From Flavobacterium aquiphilum (lineage in GTDB: Bacteria > Bacteroidota > Bacteroidia > Flavobacteriales > Flavobacteriaceae): a stretch of 64,000 nt of DNA. The stretch covers positions 868,001 to 932,000 of the forward strand of contig NZ_CP114288.1 of assembly GCF_027111335.1 (NCBI RefSeq). Direction: 5' to 3'. Numbering within the stretch: position 1 is the first letter of the stretch; the number at the start of each line of letters is the position of its first letter. This document shows, piece after piece, positions 56,128 to 64,000 of the stretch. The notes under the pieces are model-generated. The model saw only the letters and a program-made list of their open reading frames with translations. It was not told the origin of the DNA and made no database searches. A program made the translations under genes and the position numbers.

Positions 56128-58305
56128 ATGAATTCGAATAAAATTACTGTATTACTTTTCTTTTTGTGTGTTTCGGTCTTTGGACAACAAAAAATTACCG
56201 TCGATGAAATTTACGCGGGGGCTTTTAGAGCCAAAGGAATGGATGAACTCCAGTCGATGAAAAATACCAATCAATATACAGTATTGAATTCGGATAGAAC
56301 AACAGGAAGCAATCAAATCGATCTTTACGATTTTGCAACCTTAAAAAAAGTGTCAAACCTAATTGATACTAAAAACTTCAGAGAGTTAGCAGATGGAATC
56401 GATAGTTATGCCTTTGATGATGCTGAAAAGAAAATATTAATTGCTTGTAATTCAAAGCAAATTTTCCGCCACTCTTTTACAGCTGATTATTTTTTATACG
56501 ATATCGCTACTAAATCGCTGACTAAGCTGTTTGATTTTCAAGTACAAGAACCAACTTTTTCTCCTGACGGAACTAAAATTGCTTATGCCAAAGAAAATAA
56601 TTTATATGTTTATGACATAGCTTCGAAAAAATCAACGGCAGTTACTACTGATGGTAAAAAGAATTCAGTAATTAACGGAATTACGGATTGGGTTTACGAA
56701 GAAGAATTTGCTTTTGTCCGTGCTTTTGATTGGAGCAAAGACAGTAAAAAATTAGCATATATCCGTTTTGACGAAAGTCAGGTTCCTGAATTTTCGATGT
56801 CGATTTTCCAGAAAAGTTTGTACCCAACAATCGAAACTTTTAAGTATCCAAAAGCGGGAGAGAAGAATTCGTTAGTTTCATTACACTTATATAATGTAGA
56901 TTCTAAAGCTTCGCTAAATGTTGATTTAAGAAAATATAATGATTTTTATATTCCAAGAATAGAATGGACGAACGATGCCAATATTCTATCTGCAAAAGTG
57001 GTTAATCGTCACCAAGACAACTTAGATTTATTATTTGTTGACGGAACTACAGGAGCGGCAAAAGTTGTTTTCAACGAGACAGAAAAAGCATATATTGATT
57101 TTCTTGACACAGACAATTTAACTTTCCTGAAAGACAATAGCTTTATTTGGACAAGCGAAAAAGACGGTTTCAACCACATTTATCTTTATGATAAAAACGG
57201 AAAACTAAAAACACAAATCACAAAAGGAAACTGGGAGGTTACTTCATACTACGGTTTCGACGAAAAAACAAAAACCATTTTTTATCAATCTACAGAAAAT
57301 GGTTCTATCAACAGAGACATCTACCGCATTGGATTAGACGGAAAAAACAAAGTTCGTTTGTCTAAAAACACTGGAACAAATGCGGCGACTTTCAGTCCTA
57401 ATTTCCAATTCTTCATTAATACTTTCTCAAGCGCTTCTCAGCCTACAACTTATACTTTAAATGAGTCAAAAAACGGGGCAGCAATTCAGGTTATCGAAAA
57501 TAATAAAGCGCTTGCTGATAAATTGAAAGGCTACAATTTGCCTTTGAAAGAATTCTTTGTTTTGAAAACTGATAAAGGAAACGAATTGAACGCTTGGATT
57601 TTGAAGCCAAAAGATTTTGATCCTTCAAAAAAATATCCTGTTTTCATGTACCAATATTCAGGACCAGGATCGCAACAAGTAAACAATGATTGGAATTCTT
57701 TGGATGATTACTGGTTTGTTTCGCTTACACAACAAGGTTATATCGTAGCTTGTGTTGATGGCAGAGGAACGGGTTTTAAAGGTGCCGATTTCAAGAAAGT
57801 AACCTATAAAGAATTAGGAAAATATGAGGTTGAAGATCAAATTGACGCTGCCAAAGTCTTAGGAAATTATCCTTATGTAGATAAATCAAGAATTGGGATT
57901 TTTGGTTGGTCTTACGGAGGTTTCATGGCATCTAACTGTATTTTCCAGGGAGCCGATGTTTTCAAAATGGCAATTGCAGTTGCTCCGGTAACCAACTGGC
58001 GTTTTTATGACAGCATTTACACAGAGAGATATATGCAGACTCCGCAAGAGAATGCAAGTGGATATGACAATAACTCACCTATTAATCATGTAAATAAATT
58101 GAAAGGGAAATTCCTTTTGATTCACGGTTCAGGTGATGATAACGTACATGTGCAAAATTCAATGCAAATGATGGAAGCTTTGATTCAAGCCAATAAACAA
58201 TTTGATTCTCAAATATACCCAGATAAAAATCACGGTATCTATGGAGGTAAAACCAGAATTCAATTGTTTACCAAAATGACAAACTTTATTAAAGAAAATT
58301 TATAA
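56128..58305 (+). CDS. Dipeptidyl peptidase IV (S9B family)
   Basis: A 725-residue exopeptidase, exported (signal peptide res 1-19, VFGQ). It removes X-Pro dipeptides from peptides in the periplasm or at the surface. The N-terminal beta-propeller (about 40-480) has the YEEEFAFVRAFDWS loop, whose glutamates bind the peptide N-terminus. The alpha/beta hydrolase domain has S595 in GWSYGG, D670 in GSGDDN and H702 in KNHGIY; the spacing matches human DPP IV (630, 708, 740). It is followed after 27 bp by peptide transporters. Confidence 0.95.
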   Translation: MNSNKITVLLFFLCVSVFGQQKITVDEIYAGAFRAKGMDELQSMKNTNQYTVLNSDRTTGSNQIDLYDFATLKKVSNLIDTKNFRELADGIDSYAFDDAEKKILIACNSKQIFRHSFTADYFLYDIATKSLTKLFDFQVQEPTFSPDGTKIAYAKENNLYVYDIASKKSTAVTTDGKKNSVINGITDWVYEEEFAFVRAFDWSKDSKKLAYIRFDESQVPEFSMSIFQKSLYPTIETFKYPKAGEKNSLVSLHLYNVDSKASLNVDLRKYNDFYIPRIEWTNDANILSAKVVNRHQDNLDLLFVDGTTGAAKVVFNETEKAYIDFLDTDNLTFLKDNSFIWTSEKDGFNHIYLYDKNGKLKTQITKGNWEVTSYYGFDEKTKTIFYQSTENGSINRDIYRIGLDGKNKVRLSKNTGTNAATFSPNFQFFINTFSSASQPTTYTLNESKNGAAIQVIENNKALADKLKGYNLPLKEFFVLKTDKGNELNAWILKPKDFDPSKKYPVFMYQYSGPGSQQVNNDWNSLDDYWFVSLTQQGYIVACVDGRGTGFKGADFKKVTYKELGKYEVEDQIDAAKVLGNYPYVDKSRIGIFGWSYGGFMASNCIFQGADVFKMAIAVAPVTNWRFYDSIYTERYMQTPQENASGYDNNSPINHVNKLKGKFLLIHGSGDDNVHVQNSMQMMEALIQANKQFDSQIYPDKNHGIYGGKTRIQLFTKMTNFIKENL

Positions 58306-58332
58306 TCCAAATCACAAATACCAAAAAACAAA

Positions 58333-60048
58333 ATGGCAGAAATTCAGACTAAAACAGCACATCCAAAAGGACTTTGGGTGCTATTTGGAACCGAAATGTG
58401 GGAACGTTTCAACTTTTACGGAATGCGGGCATTGCTTACGCTTTTCATGGTGCATTCTCTAAAATATCTTGAATCGGATTCAGCAATTTTCTATGGCGGA
58501 TTTTTGGCGTTGTGTTATTTGACTCCAATGTTGGGCGGTTTTATTTCGGATCGTTTTTTAGGAAATAGAAACTGTATATTAATAGGAGGTTTGTTGATGG
58601 GAATTGGGCAATTATTCCTGTTTTTTAGTGCCTCAATTTTTGATTCCAATTTAGGTTTTGCCAAAACAGCAATGTGGATGGGATTATTTATAATCATTTT
58701 TGGAAATGGGTTTTTCAAGCCAAATATTTCTTCGATGGTGGGAAGTTTGTATCCAAAGCAAGAAAAAACAAAATTGGATACTGCTTTTACCATTTTCTAT
58801 ATGGGAATTAACATGGGAGCTTTCTTGGGGCAATTTATTTGTCCAATATTGGGAGACGTGAAAGTGGATGGAGTTCAAGATCCATTTGCATTCAAATGGG
58901 GATTCTTTGCCGCTTCTATGGCAATGTTTACTGGGACTTTGGTGTTTTTCTTCTTAAAAAATAAATATGTTGTAACACCGGAGGGAAGACCTATCGGAGG
59001 ATTGCCAAAACACAATACTTCGGATGATTTTGAAGAAGGAGAATCTCAGAAAGCCAATTTTACAAGTAAATCTATTTACACAGCAGTTGGTGTTTTTGTC
59101 GCCATGTTTTTTGTTTTCAGATATGTTCTTGTTGGCGAATTTGGAATTACTTCTTTTGAAATGAGTACACTTGTAAAAGGGTTGATTTATCCTTTTATTT
59201 ATGGAGCTGGTATTGCTTTGGCTGTGTTAATCGTGTCGGATACATCGATTACAAAAGTTGAAAGAGACAGGATATTTGTAATTTATATCGTTTCATTTTT
59301 CATCATTTTCTTTTGGGCTGCTTTCGAGCAAGCGGGTTCATCATTAACTTTCATCGCATCGAATCAAACAGATAGACATTTCTTTGGATGGGAAATGCCA
59401 GCATCGATGGTGCAAATTTTCAATGGTTTGTTCGTTGTAATAATGGCGGTTCCATTTAGTATTTTGTGGGATAAATTAAGAGCATCTGGGAAAGAGCCTA
59501 TTTCGCCTTTTAAACAGGCTATTGGACTTTTCTTGATTGCATTGAGTTATTTTATTATTGCAAATAATGTAAAAGATTTAGGTACAAGCGGAATGCTGGC
59601 TGTTAAGTGGTTGATTTTATTATATCTAATTCAAACTTGTGGGGAGTTATGTCTTTCACCTATTGGATTGTCCTTGGTAAGTAAATTGGCGCCAAAAAGA
59701 TTCTCTTCTTTATTGTATGGAGTGTTCTTTATTGCCAATGCTGCAGGATATGCTTTGGCAGGGACTTTAGGTTCAATAATGCCGGCTACTGGGGATAAAT
59801 TTAAAAAAGCACAGGAATTAGGTATCGATTTACAGGCCATATTGGACAAAAAAATCACTCCAACAGTAGAGCAGTTGAAATTGTTGGTCGATAACCAAAT
59901 CAGTGATCATTATCCAAATTTTGCCGGATTTGAAATTCAAAATTTATATCAATTTTTCATGGTGTTTGTTGTGTTATCTGGTATTGCAGGTTTAATCCTG
60001 GCGTTTATGACACCTCTTTTGAAAAAAATGATGCACGGTGTTAGATAA
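58333..60048 (+). CDS. POT/PTR-family proton-coupled peptide transporter (1)
   Basis: A 571-residue inner-membrane carrier with about 12-14 helices. The POT signature is MWERFNFYGMRALLTLFM (ExxER form, near res 22-39), and FYMGINMGAFLG and GFFKPNISSMVG are the PTR2 motifs. It imports di- and tripeptides with protons. It is 27 bp behind dipeptidyl peptidase IV, whose dipeptide products it would take up. A second POT carrier follows, but with a hairpin between. Confidence 0.94.
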   Translation: MAEIQTKTAHPKGLWVLFGTEMWERFNFYGMRALLTLFMVHSLKYLESDSAIFYGGFLALCYLTPMLGGFISDRFLGNRNCILIGGLLMGIGQLFLFFSASIFDSNLGFAKTAMWMGLFIIIFGNGFFKPNISSMVGSLYPKQEKTKLDTAFTIFYMGINMGAFLGQFICPILGDVKVDGVQDPFAFKWGFFAASMAMFTGTLVFFFLKNKYVVTPEGRPIGGLPKHNTSDDFEEGESQKANFTSKSIYTAVGVFVAMFFVFRYVLVGEFGITSFEMSTLVKGLIYPFIYGAGIALAVLIVSDTSITKVERDRIFVIYIVSFFIIFFWAAFEQAGSSLTFIASNQTDRHFFGWEMPASMVQIFNGLFVVIMAVPFSILWDKLRASGKEPISPFKQAIGLFLIALSYFIIANNVKDLGTSGMLAVKWLILLYLIQTCGELCLSPIGLSLVSKLAPKRFSSLLYGVFFIANAAGYALAGTLGSIMPATGDKFKKAQELGIDLQAILDKKITPTVEQLKLLVDNQISDHYPNFAGFEIQNLYQFFMVFVVLSGIAGLILAFMTPLLKKMMHGVR

Positions 60049-60070
60049 TTTGAAAAAATAAAATAGAATG

Positions 60071-60113
60071 AAACATCCTTTTTTTGAAACGATCAAAAAG
60101 AGGGTGTTTTTTT
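60071..60113 (+). terminator. Hairpin with T-run between the two POT genes
   Basis: AAACATCC-TTTTT and AAAAAGAGGGTGTTT pair with a small bulge, and a T-run follows. It may partly separate the second transporter from the first. Confidence 0.6.
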
Positions 60114-60153
60114 ATTTGAAAAACACAGTGGTAACAACAATAAATAATTTATA

Positions 60154-61665
60154 ATGGAACAAAATTTAAGTCTGGAGCAAATACAAAATTTTAAAGGAAA
60201 ATATCCAAAACAGTTGTGGTATTTGTTTTTCAGCGAAATGTGGGAACGTTTTTGTTTCTATGGAATGCGCGGGATGTTGGTTGTATTTATGGTTGGTCAG
60301 TTAGGGATGAACGATAGGATTGCCAATTTGCAATATGGTGCAACCCAAGCTTGGGTGTATGCTTTTACATTCATTGGAGGTTTGTTTGCAGACAAAATTT
60401 TAGGTTTACGAAAATCTTTGTTTTGGGGCGGAATATTAATGATTATCGGGAGTGTTATTCTTTCGATAGACCCAAAACATTTCTTTTTTATAGGAATTGG
60501 GTTTACTATTGTGGGAACCGGATTTTTCAAACCCAATATTTCATCGATGGTTGGGCAACTTTATCAAGATGGTGATCCAAGAAGAGATGCAGGTTTTTCA
60601 TTCTTTTATATGGGAGTAAATCTTGGAGCATTAATTGGAGGATATATTTGTATAGCAGTCGCTGAAGGTTCTATGTGGCAATCTATTGTTCCGGAGCATC
60701 TTCGTTGGAATGTTGGTTTCGGGTTCGCTGCAATTGTTATGATTGTTAGCCTTTTAACATTTACTCAAACTCAAAAGAAACTTGGAAGCATTGGCGTTTC
60801 ACCACTTTTGGAAATTGAAACTTCCAAAAGGAAAAAAATGGAAGTGCTAACTTATGTTGGTTCTTTATTGATTATTCCTGTAATCATCGTTATGGTTGCC
60901 AATACTGCTTACACAGATTATTTTATGATGTTTATTGGACCCGCTTCCATTTTGTATTTGTTGTATGAAATGAAAAACTTTACGGTAGTTGAAAACAAAA
61001 AATTATTTGCGGCTTTGATTTTCATAATATTCTCCATTTTCTTTTGGGCATTTTTTGAGCAAAGTGGAGGTTCTTTAAGTCTTTTTGCGGTGAATAATTT
61101 GAACAATACAATTCTTGGTGTGAAATTAAGTCCAAATGGTGTGAACAATTCAGCTAATTCATTTTTTGTAATAGGGTTTGCTGCCTTGGTTGGATTGGTT
61201 TGGTTGTGGATGGCAAAAAGAAAAATTGAACCTAATACTGTTATTAAATTTGGACTGGCATTTTTATTTCTTGCCGGCGGTTTTTGGATATTTTATTATA
61301 CTAAATTTTTCGCTGATGCCGGAGGAAGAACTTCTTTAGGATTATTTACTTTCGGTTGGTTTATCATCACTTTTGGTGAACTTTGTTTGTCGCCAATCGG
61401 GATGTCTGCAATGACAAAACTTTCGCCTTTGAAAACTCAAGCGGTTATTATGGGAATGTGGTTTTTGGCAAGTGCTTATGGACAGTACTTTGCAGGTATT
61501 TTAGGTGCCAATATTGCTGAGGCTTCCGAGAATGCAAGCAATCTTGAAAAACTAACTGTCTACGCCGATGGATACCAACAGTTAGCCATTTATGCCCTGA
61601 TTGCCGGAGTGGTTTTGATTGCTATTTCGCCATTGGTCAAAAAATTAATGCAAGAAGTAAAGTAG
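60154..61665 (+). CDS. POT/PTR-family proton-coupled peptide transporter (2)
   Basis: A 503-residue paralogue of the preceding carrier (MWERFCFYGMRGMLVVFM, GFFKPNISSMVGQLY, FYMGVNLGALIGGY). It lacks the roughly 70-residue C-terminal loop region of the first. Its peptide range probably differs; nothing in the sequence tells how. The two adjacent carriers look like an old duplication. Confidence 0.93.
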   Translation: MEQNLSLEQIQNFKGKYPKQLWYLFFSEMWERFCFYGMRGMLVVFMVGQLGMNDRIANLQYGATQAWVYAFTFIGGLFADKILGLRKSLFWGGILMIIGSVILSIDPKHFFFIGIGFTIVGTGFFKPNISSMVGQLYQDGDPRRDAGFSFFYMGVNLGALIGGYICIAVAEGSMWQSIVPEHLRWNVGFGFAAIVMIVSLLTFTQTQKKLGSIGVSPLLEIETSKRKKMEVLTYVGSLLIIPVIIVMVANTAYTDYFMMFIGPASILYLLYEMKNFTVVENKKLFAALIFIIFSIFFWAFFEQSGGSLSLFAVNNLNNTILGVKLSPNGVNNSANSFFVIGFAALVGLVWLWMAKRKIEPNTVIKFGLAFLFLAGGFWIFYYTKFFADAGGRTSLGLFTFGWFIITFGELCLSPIGMSAMTKLSPLKTQAVIMGMWFLASAYGQYFAGILGANIAEASENASNLEKLTVYADGYQQLAIYALIAGVVLIAISPLVKKLMQEVK

Positions 61666-61784
61666 CTGACAAATTTTGGTATTAATTTTGTTTAAATTTG
61701 TAAAACTGAAAACTTGGAATGGTCAATAAAGAGAAGATTTTAGTTTTTAAGATTTTATTAGACAAAAAAATAAATAGTTAAGAG

Positions 61785-62294
61785 ATGAAAAAAATAATTT
61801 TACTTGTATTCTTTTTGGTTGGTGTAAGTGTTGCCCAAGCTCAAGAATTAAAATGGTACACGGATGTAAAAGAAGCTATCAAAGTTTCGAATAAAGAGAA
61901 GAAGCCATTGATGATGTTTTTTACAGGAAGTGATTGGTGTGGATGGTGTATTCGTTTGCAAAATGAAGTATTGAAAACCCCAGAATTTAATAAATGGGCT
62001 ACAGCAAATGTTATTTTGGTGGAGTTGGATTACCCTAGAAGAGTTGAGCAATCGGATGAACTTAAAAAACAAAACAACGAGTTGCAGCAAGCATTTGGAA
62101 TCCAAGGATTTCCAACAGTATTTTTTGCCAAAGGAACTATCAATAAAGAAGGAAAAGTAAATTTTGAAGGTTTGGGCAATACAGGTTATGTAGCCGGTGG
62201 ACCAACGGCTTGGTTGGCGGTTGCCGATCCTTTTGTGAAAAATGCTAAAATGACCCCTGAGCCAAAATCCAAAACAAAAACTAAAAAAGCATAA
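61785..62294 (+). CDS. Thioredoxin-family protein
   Basis: A 169-residue exported protein (signal peptide ends AQAQ, res 1-20). The thioredoxin fold has SDWCGWC (C52 and C55), cis-proline GFPTV, and a basic C-terminal tail rich in KTK. The CGWC pair and the WY-DVKEAI start resemble the DsbD-C/DUF255-type thioredoxins of Bacteroidota. It is likely a periplasmic thiol reductase. It is tail-to-tail with ComEC. Confidence 0.9.
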   Translation: MKKIILLVFFLVGVSVAQAQELKWYTDVKEAIKVSNKEKKPLMMFFTGSDWCGWCIRLQNEVLKTPEFNKWATANVILVELDYPRRVEQSDELKKQNNELQQAFGIQGFPTVFFAKGTINKEGKVNFEGLGNTGYVAGGPTAWLAVADPFVKNAKMTPEPKSKTKTKKA

Positions 62295-62302
62295 GTTTTA
62301 CA

Positions 62303-64000
62303 TTAGTTAATTTTATAGAATCCCTTTTCGCCTGTTGCGTGAAAAGGGATTTTTTGTTGCTCACAAGTTATTTTCCATCTTTTTTGGAACGATTTGTAAT
62401 TGGATGCATCGGCAACAATTAGTTTAGGTTTTAAGGTTTGCAAAAGCCTGTCAAAGTTGATTTTTGGGGATTGTGTGATGATTACAACATCGGGGCTGAT
62501 ATTTCGCGGGTACACCTTTGAACTGTCTATGACCAATATTTTGTTTCCCCTAAAATACATCAGGTTCTTTAATTTGTATTTTCCTTTCAATGTACTGAAA
62601 TTGGCGGTGAGATAGGAAGCCAATACTGTATTGTTCAAAATATGATCGTTGGTATAAATGACTGCTTTATTTCCTTTTCGTTCGATGAGTTGGGTGCTTT
62701 TTGTAGTATTCAGTACGATAAATTCAGTTTGGTTTTGAACGTTCCATTTTGTTCCAATTGCGGATAATTGGAAGATTATAATTGAGATTAATACACAAAT
62801 TAGACTTCTGAAATTTTTATATTGAAAAGTTATGATCACAGTGATAATCACTAAATAACTGCTGATTAATAGTGAAGAGTTTAAAGGAATATCTTTGATT
62901 ACGAACTGTTCTAATGATGCGATTTTGTTAATTATTTTGTCCAAATAGTAAATACTTATTTCCAATGTTTTTGTCGGATAAAACGGAACCCAGTTGAATG
63001 CTGCCAGCGACATTATTAAAACGCCTAAACTCATAATGAAACCCAGAAACGGAATAACGATAAGATTTGTGACGAAAAACAGCCCCGGAAATTGATGAAA
63101 GTAATAAATGCTGAGAGGAAAAGTACCTATTTGAGCAGCAAATGAAACCGTTAATATGTCCCAAAAATAGTTTAGGATTTTGTTTTTAGGTTGCCAAAGG
63201 TTTGCCATCAAAGGCTGTAACCAAACAATAAAGAACAAGGCAACATAACTTAGTTGAAAACCCACATCGAACAGAAAGGAAGGCTGAAACAGTAAAATAA
63301 GAAAAATGGAAGCGAGGAGCGTGTGATAAATATTGACGCTTCTCCTTAAATATAACCCAATTGCTACAAACGAAAACATGGTTACGGAACGCACCACTGA
63401 AGGTGCCAGTCCTGCCAGAATCCCAAAAAGTGACAGGCAGGCAAGTGTGATTATAAGTTTGATGAAAGCCCCTTTTCTGGTGTTTGGAAATGGTTTTAGT
63501 ATAAAAGTGACAAACAATAATATAAACCCGATATGCAATCCCGAAACCGACAGAATATGCACAGCCCCGGCATATTGATAGTCTTGAATAATTTCGGGGT
63601 CAATGTCTTGTTGTTGTCCCATTATCAGGGCTACGGCAACATTTAGTTCTTTGTTGTCGAAGTTACTTTTTTCCAAATTTTGGATAATCCGATTTCTTAG
63701 TCGTGAAGTGTAGAACCAAATGTCTTTTACTATTTCGGAACTGAGCTGTATTTCATTTGGTTCGGCGTAGAGTTGGGCATAGATTTGTTTGTTTTCGAGA
63801 TACTGACGGTAATCAAATTGGTTGGGATTTTTTTGACTTGTGTTTTTTGACAAAAGTGAATTAATTTTTAATTGGTTGCCAATGATAAAGGTATGATTTA
63901 GACTGTCTTTGTTGATGTTGAGCAGAATTCGGCCAGTTGTTTTTTTATTGTCAACAGAATTCAATAGGGCAATATAGCGGTCATTGAAAGTATTGCTTTT
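62303..64000 (-). CDS. comEC: ComEC/Rec2 competence channel, 5' end outside the window
   Basis: At least 565 residues; the frame stays open to the window edge, so the start and N-terminal helices are missing. Visible: the DUF4131 part (about the first 110 residues), the Competence domain (GAVHILSVSGLHIGF, GLAPSVVRSVTMFSF) with about eight helices, and a C-terminal domain. This last part is short and lacks the HxHxDH metal motif of a metallo-beta-lactamase domain, so it is degenerate. It forms the inner-membrane channel for DNA uptake. Confidence 0.9.
   Translation of the reverse strand, partial: KSNTFNDRYIALLNSVDNKKTTGRILLNINKDSLNHTFIIGNQLKINSLLSKNTSQKNPNQFDYRQYLENKQIYAQLYAEPNEIQLSSEIVKDIWFYTSRLRNRIIQNLEKSNFDNKELNVAVALIMGQQQDIDPEIIQDYQYAGAVHILSVSGLHIGFILLFVTFILKPFPNTRKGAFIKLIITLACLSLFGILAGLAPSVVRSVTMFSFVAIGLYLRRSVNIYHTLLASIFLILLFQPSFLFDVGFQLSYVALFFIVWLQPLMANLWQPKNKILNYFWDILTVSFAAQIGTFPLSIYYFHQFPGLFFVTNLIVIPFLGFIMSLGVLIMSLAAFNWVPFYPTKTLEISIYYLDKIINKIASLEQFVIKDIPLNSSLLISSYLVIITVIITFQYKNFRSLICVLISIIIFQLSAIGTKWNVQNQTEFIVLNTTKSTQLIERKGNKAVIYTNDHILNNTVLASYLTANFSTLKGKYKLKNLMYFRGNKILVIDSSKVYPRNISPDVVIITQSPKINFDRLLQTLKPKLIVADASNYKSFQKRWKITCEQQKIPFHATGEKGFYKIN

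Overview
The window looks like a chromosome segment of a Flavobacterium-like member of the Bacteroidota. The sequence is AT-rich, and promoters have the TTG / TAnnTTTG form. SusC/SusD pairs, a type IX secretion C-terminal sorting domain, lipoprotein signal peptides and a mevalonate pathway all fit. There is a 16S-Ile-Ala-23S-5S rRNA operon, and most genes lack Shine-Dalgarno sequences. No phage, IS transposase or CRISPR array was seen.

Layout. 1-306: a tRNA 3' fragment with a terminator. 307-1362: a GH130 enzyme. 1363-7680: an rRNA operon with three tandem promoters. 8009-8413: a small secreted protein, followed by an intergenic repeat that carries a MITE-like insertion. 9046-31455: a starch/maltodextrin utilisation locus. 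Its minus-strand arm is susC, susD, two susE-like genes and a T9SS-exported GH13 amylase. Divergent from it are a LacI-type regulator, an MFS sugar transporter, beta-phosphoglucomutase, a GH65 maltose phosphorylase, a SusA-like GH13, a GH31 and a second GH13. 31790-36763: GDPD, BaiN-type flavoprotein, TlpA-like protein, a small CarboxypepD-reg-like protein and TspO. 36850-40715: mvaD, a two-antitoxin/ParE cassette, a mevalonate kinase and a UbiA prenyltransferase. 40943-45642: RluB-like pseudouridine synthase, a DUF937-like protein, a single-domain response regulator and a MASE1-PAS histidine kinase. 46018-46090: tRNA-Phe. 46234-52495: coaX, a FadL-like barrel, lptC-like, a small membrane protein, a CNNM/CorC protein and PpiD. 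53288-55685: GYDIA GHMP kinase and class II HMG-CoA reductase. 56128-61665: DPP IV and two POT peptide transporters. 61785-64000: a thioredoxin-like protein and a ComEC cut by the window edge.

How genes work together. In the starch locus, surface amylase and SusCD(E) would bind and import maltodextrins. The periplasmic SusA-like GH13, GH31 and GH13 would cut them to maltose and glucose. The MFS carrier, maltose phosphorylase and PgmB would then turn maltose into glucose plus glucose 6-phosphate. Three mevalonate steps (HMG-CoA reductase, mevalonate kinase, diphosphomevalonate decarboxylase) and a candidate for a fourth kinase lie in two clusters. DPP IV and the two POT carriers form a peptide-uptake module.

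The least ordinary content is between genes. There are four diverged copies of one structured element (resembling Flavo-1 RNA, from memory). One copy is split by a 215-bp inverted-repeat element with a near-perfect 9-bp target duplication. A GTCTCGTC/GACGAGAC palindrome recurs in four places, and several other long palindromic repeats are present. I found no clearly new multi-gene system.
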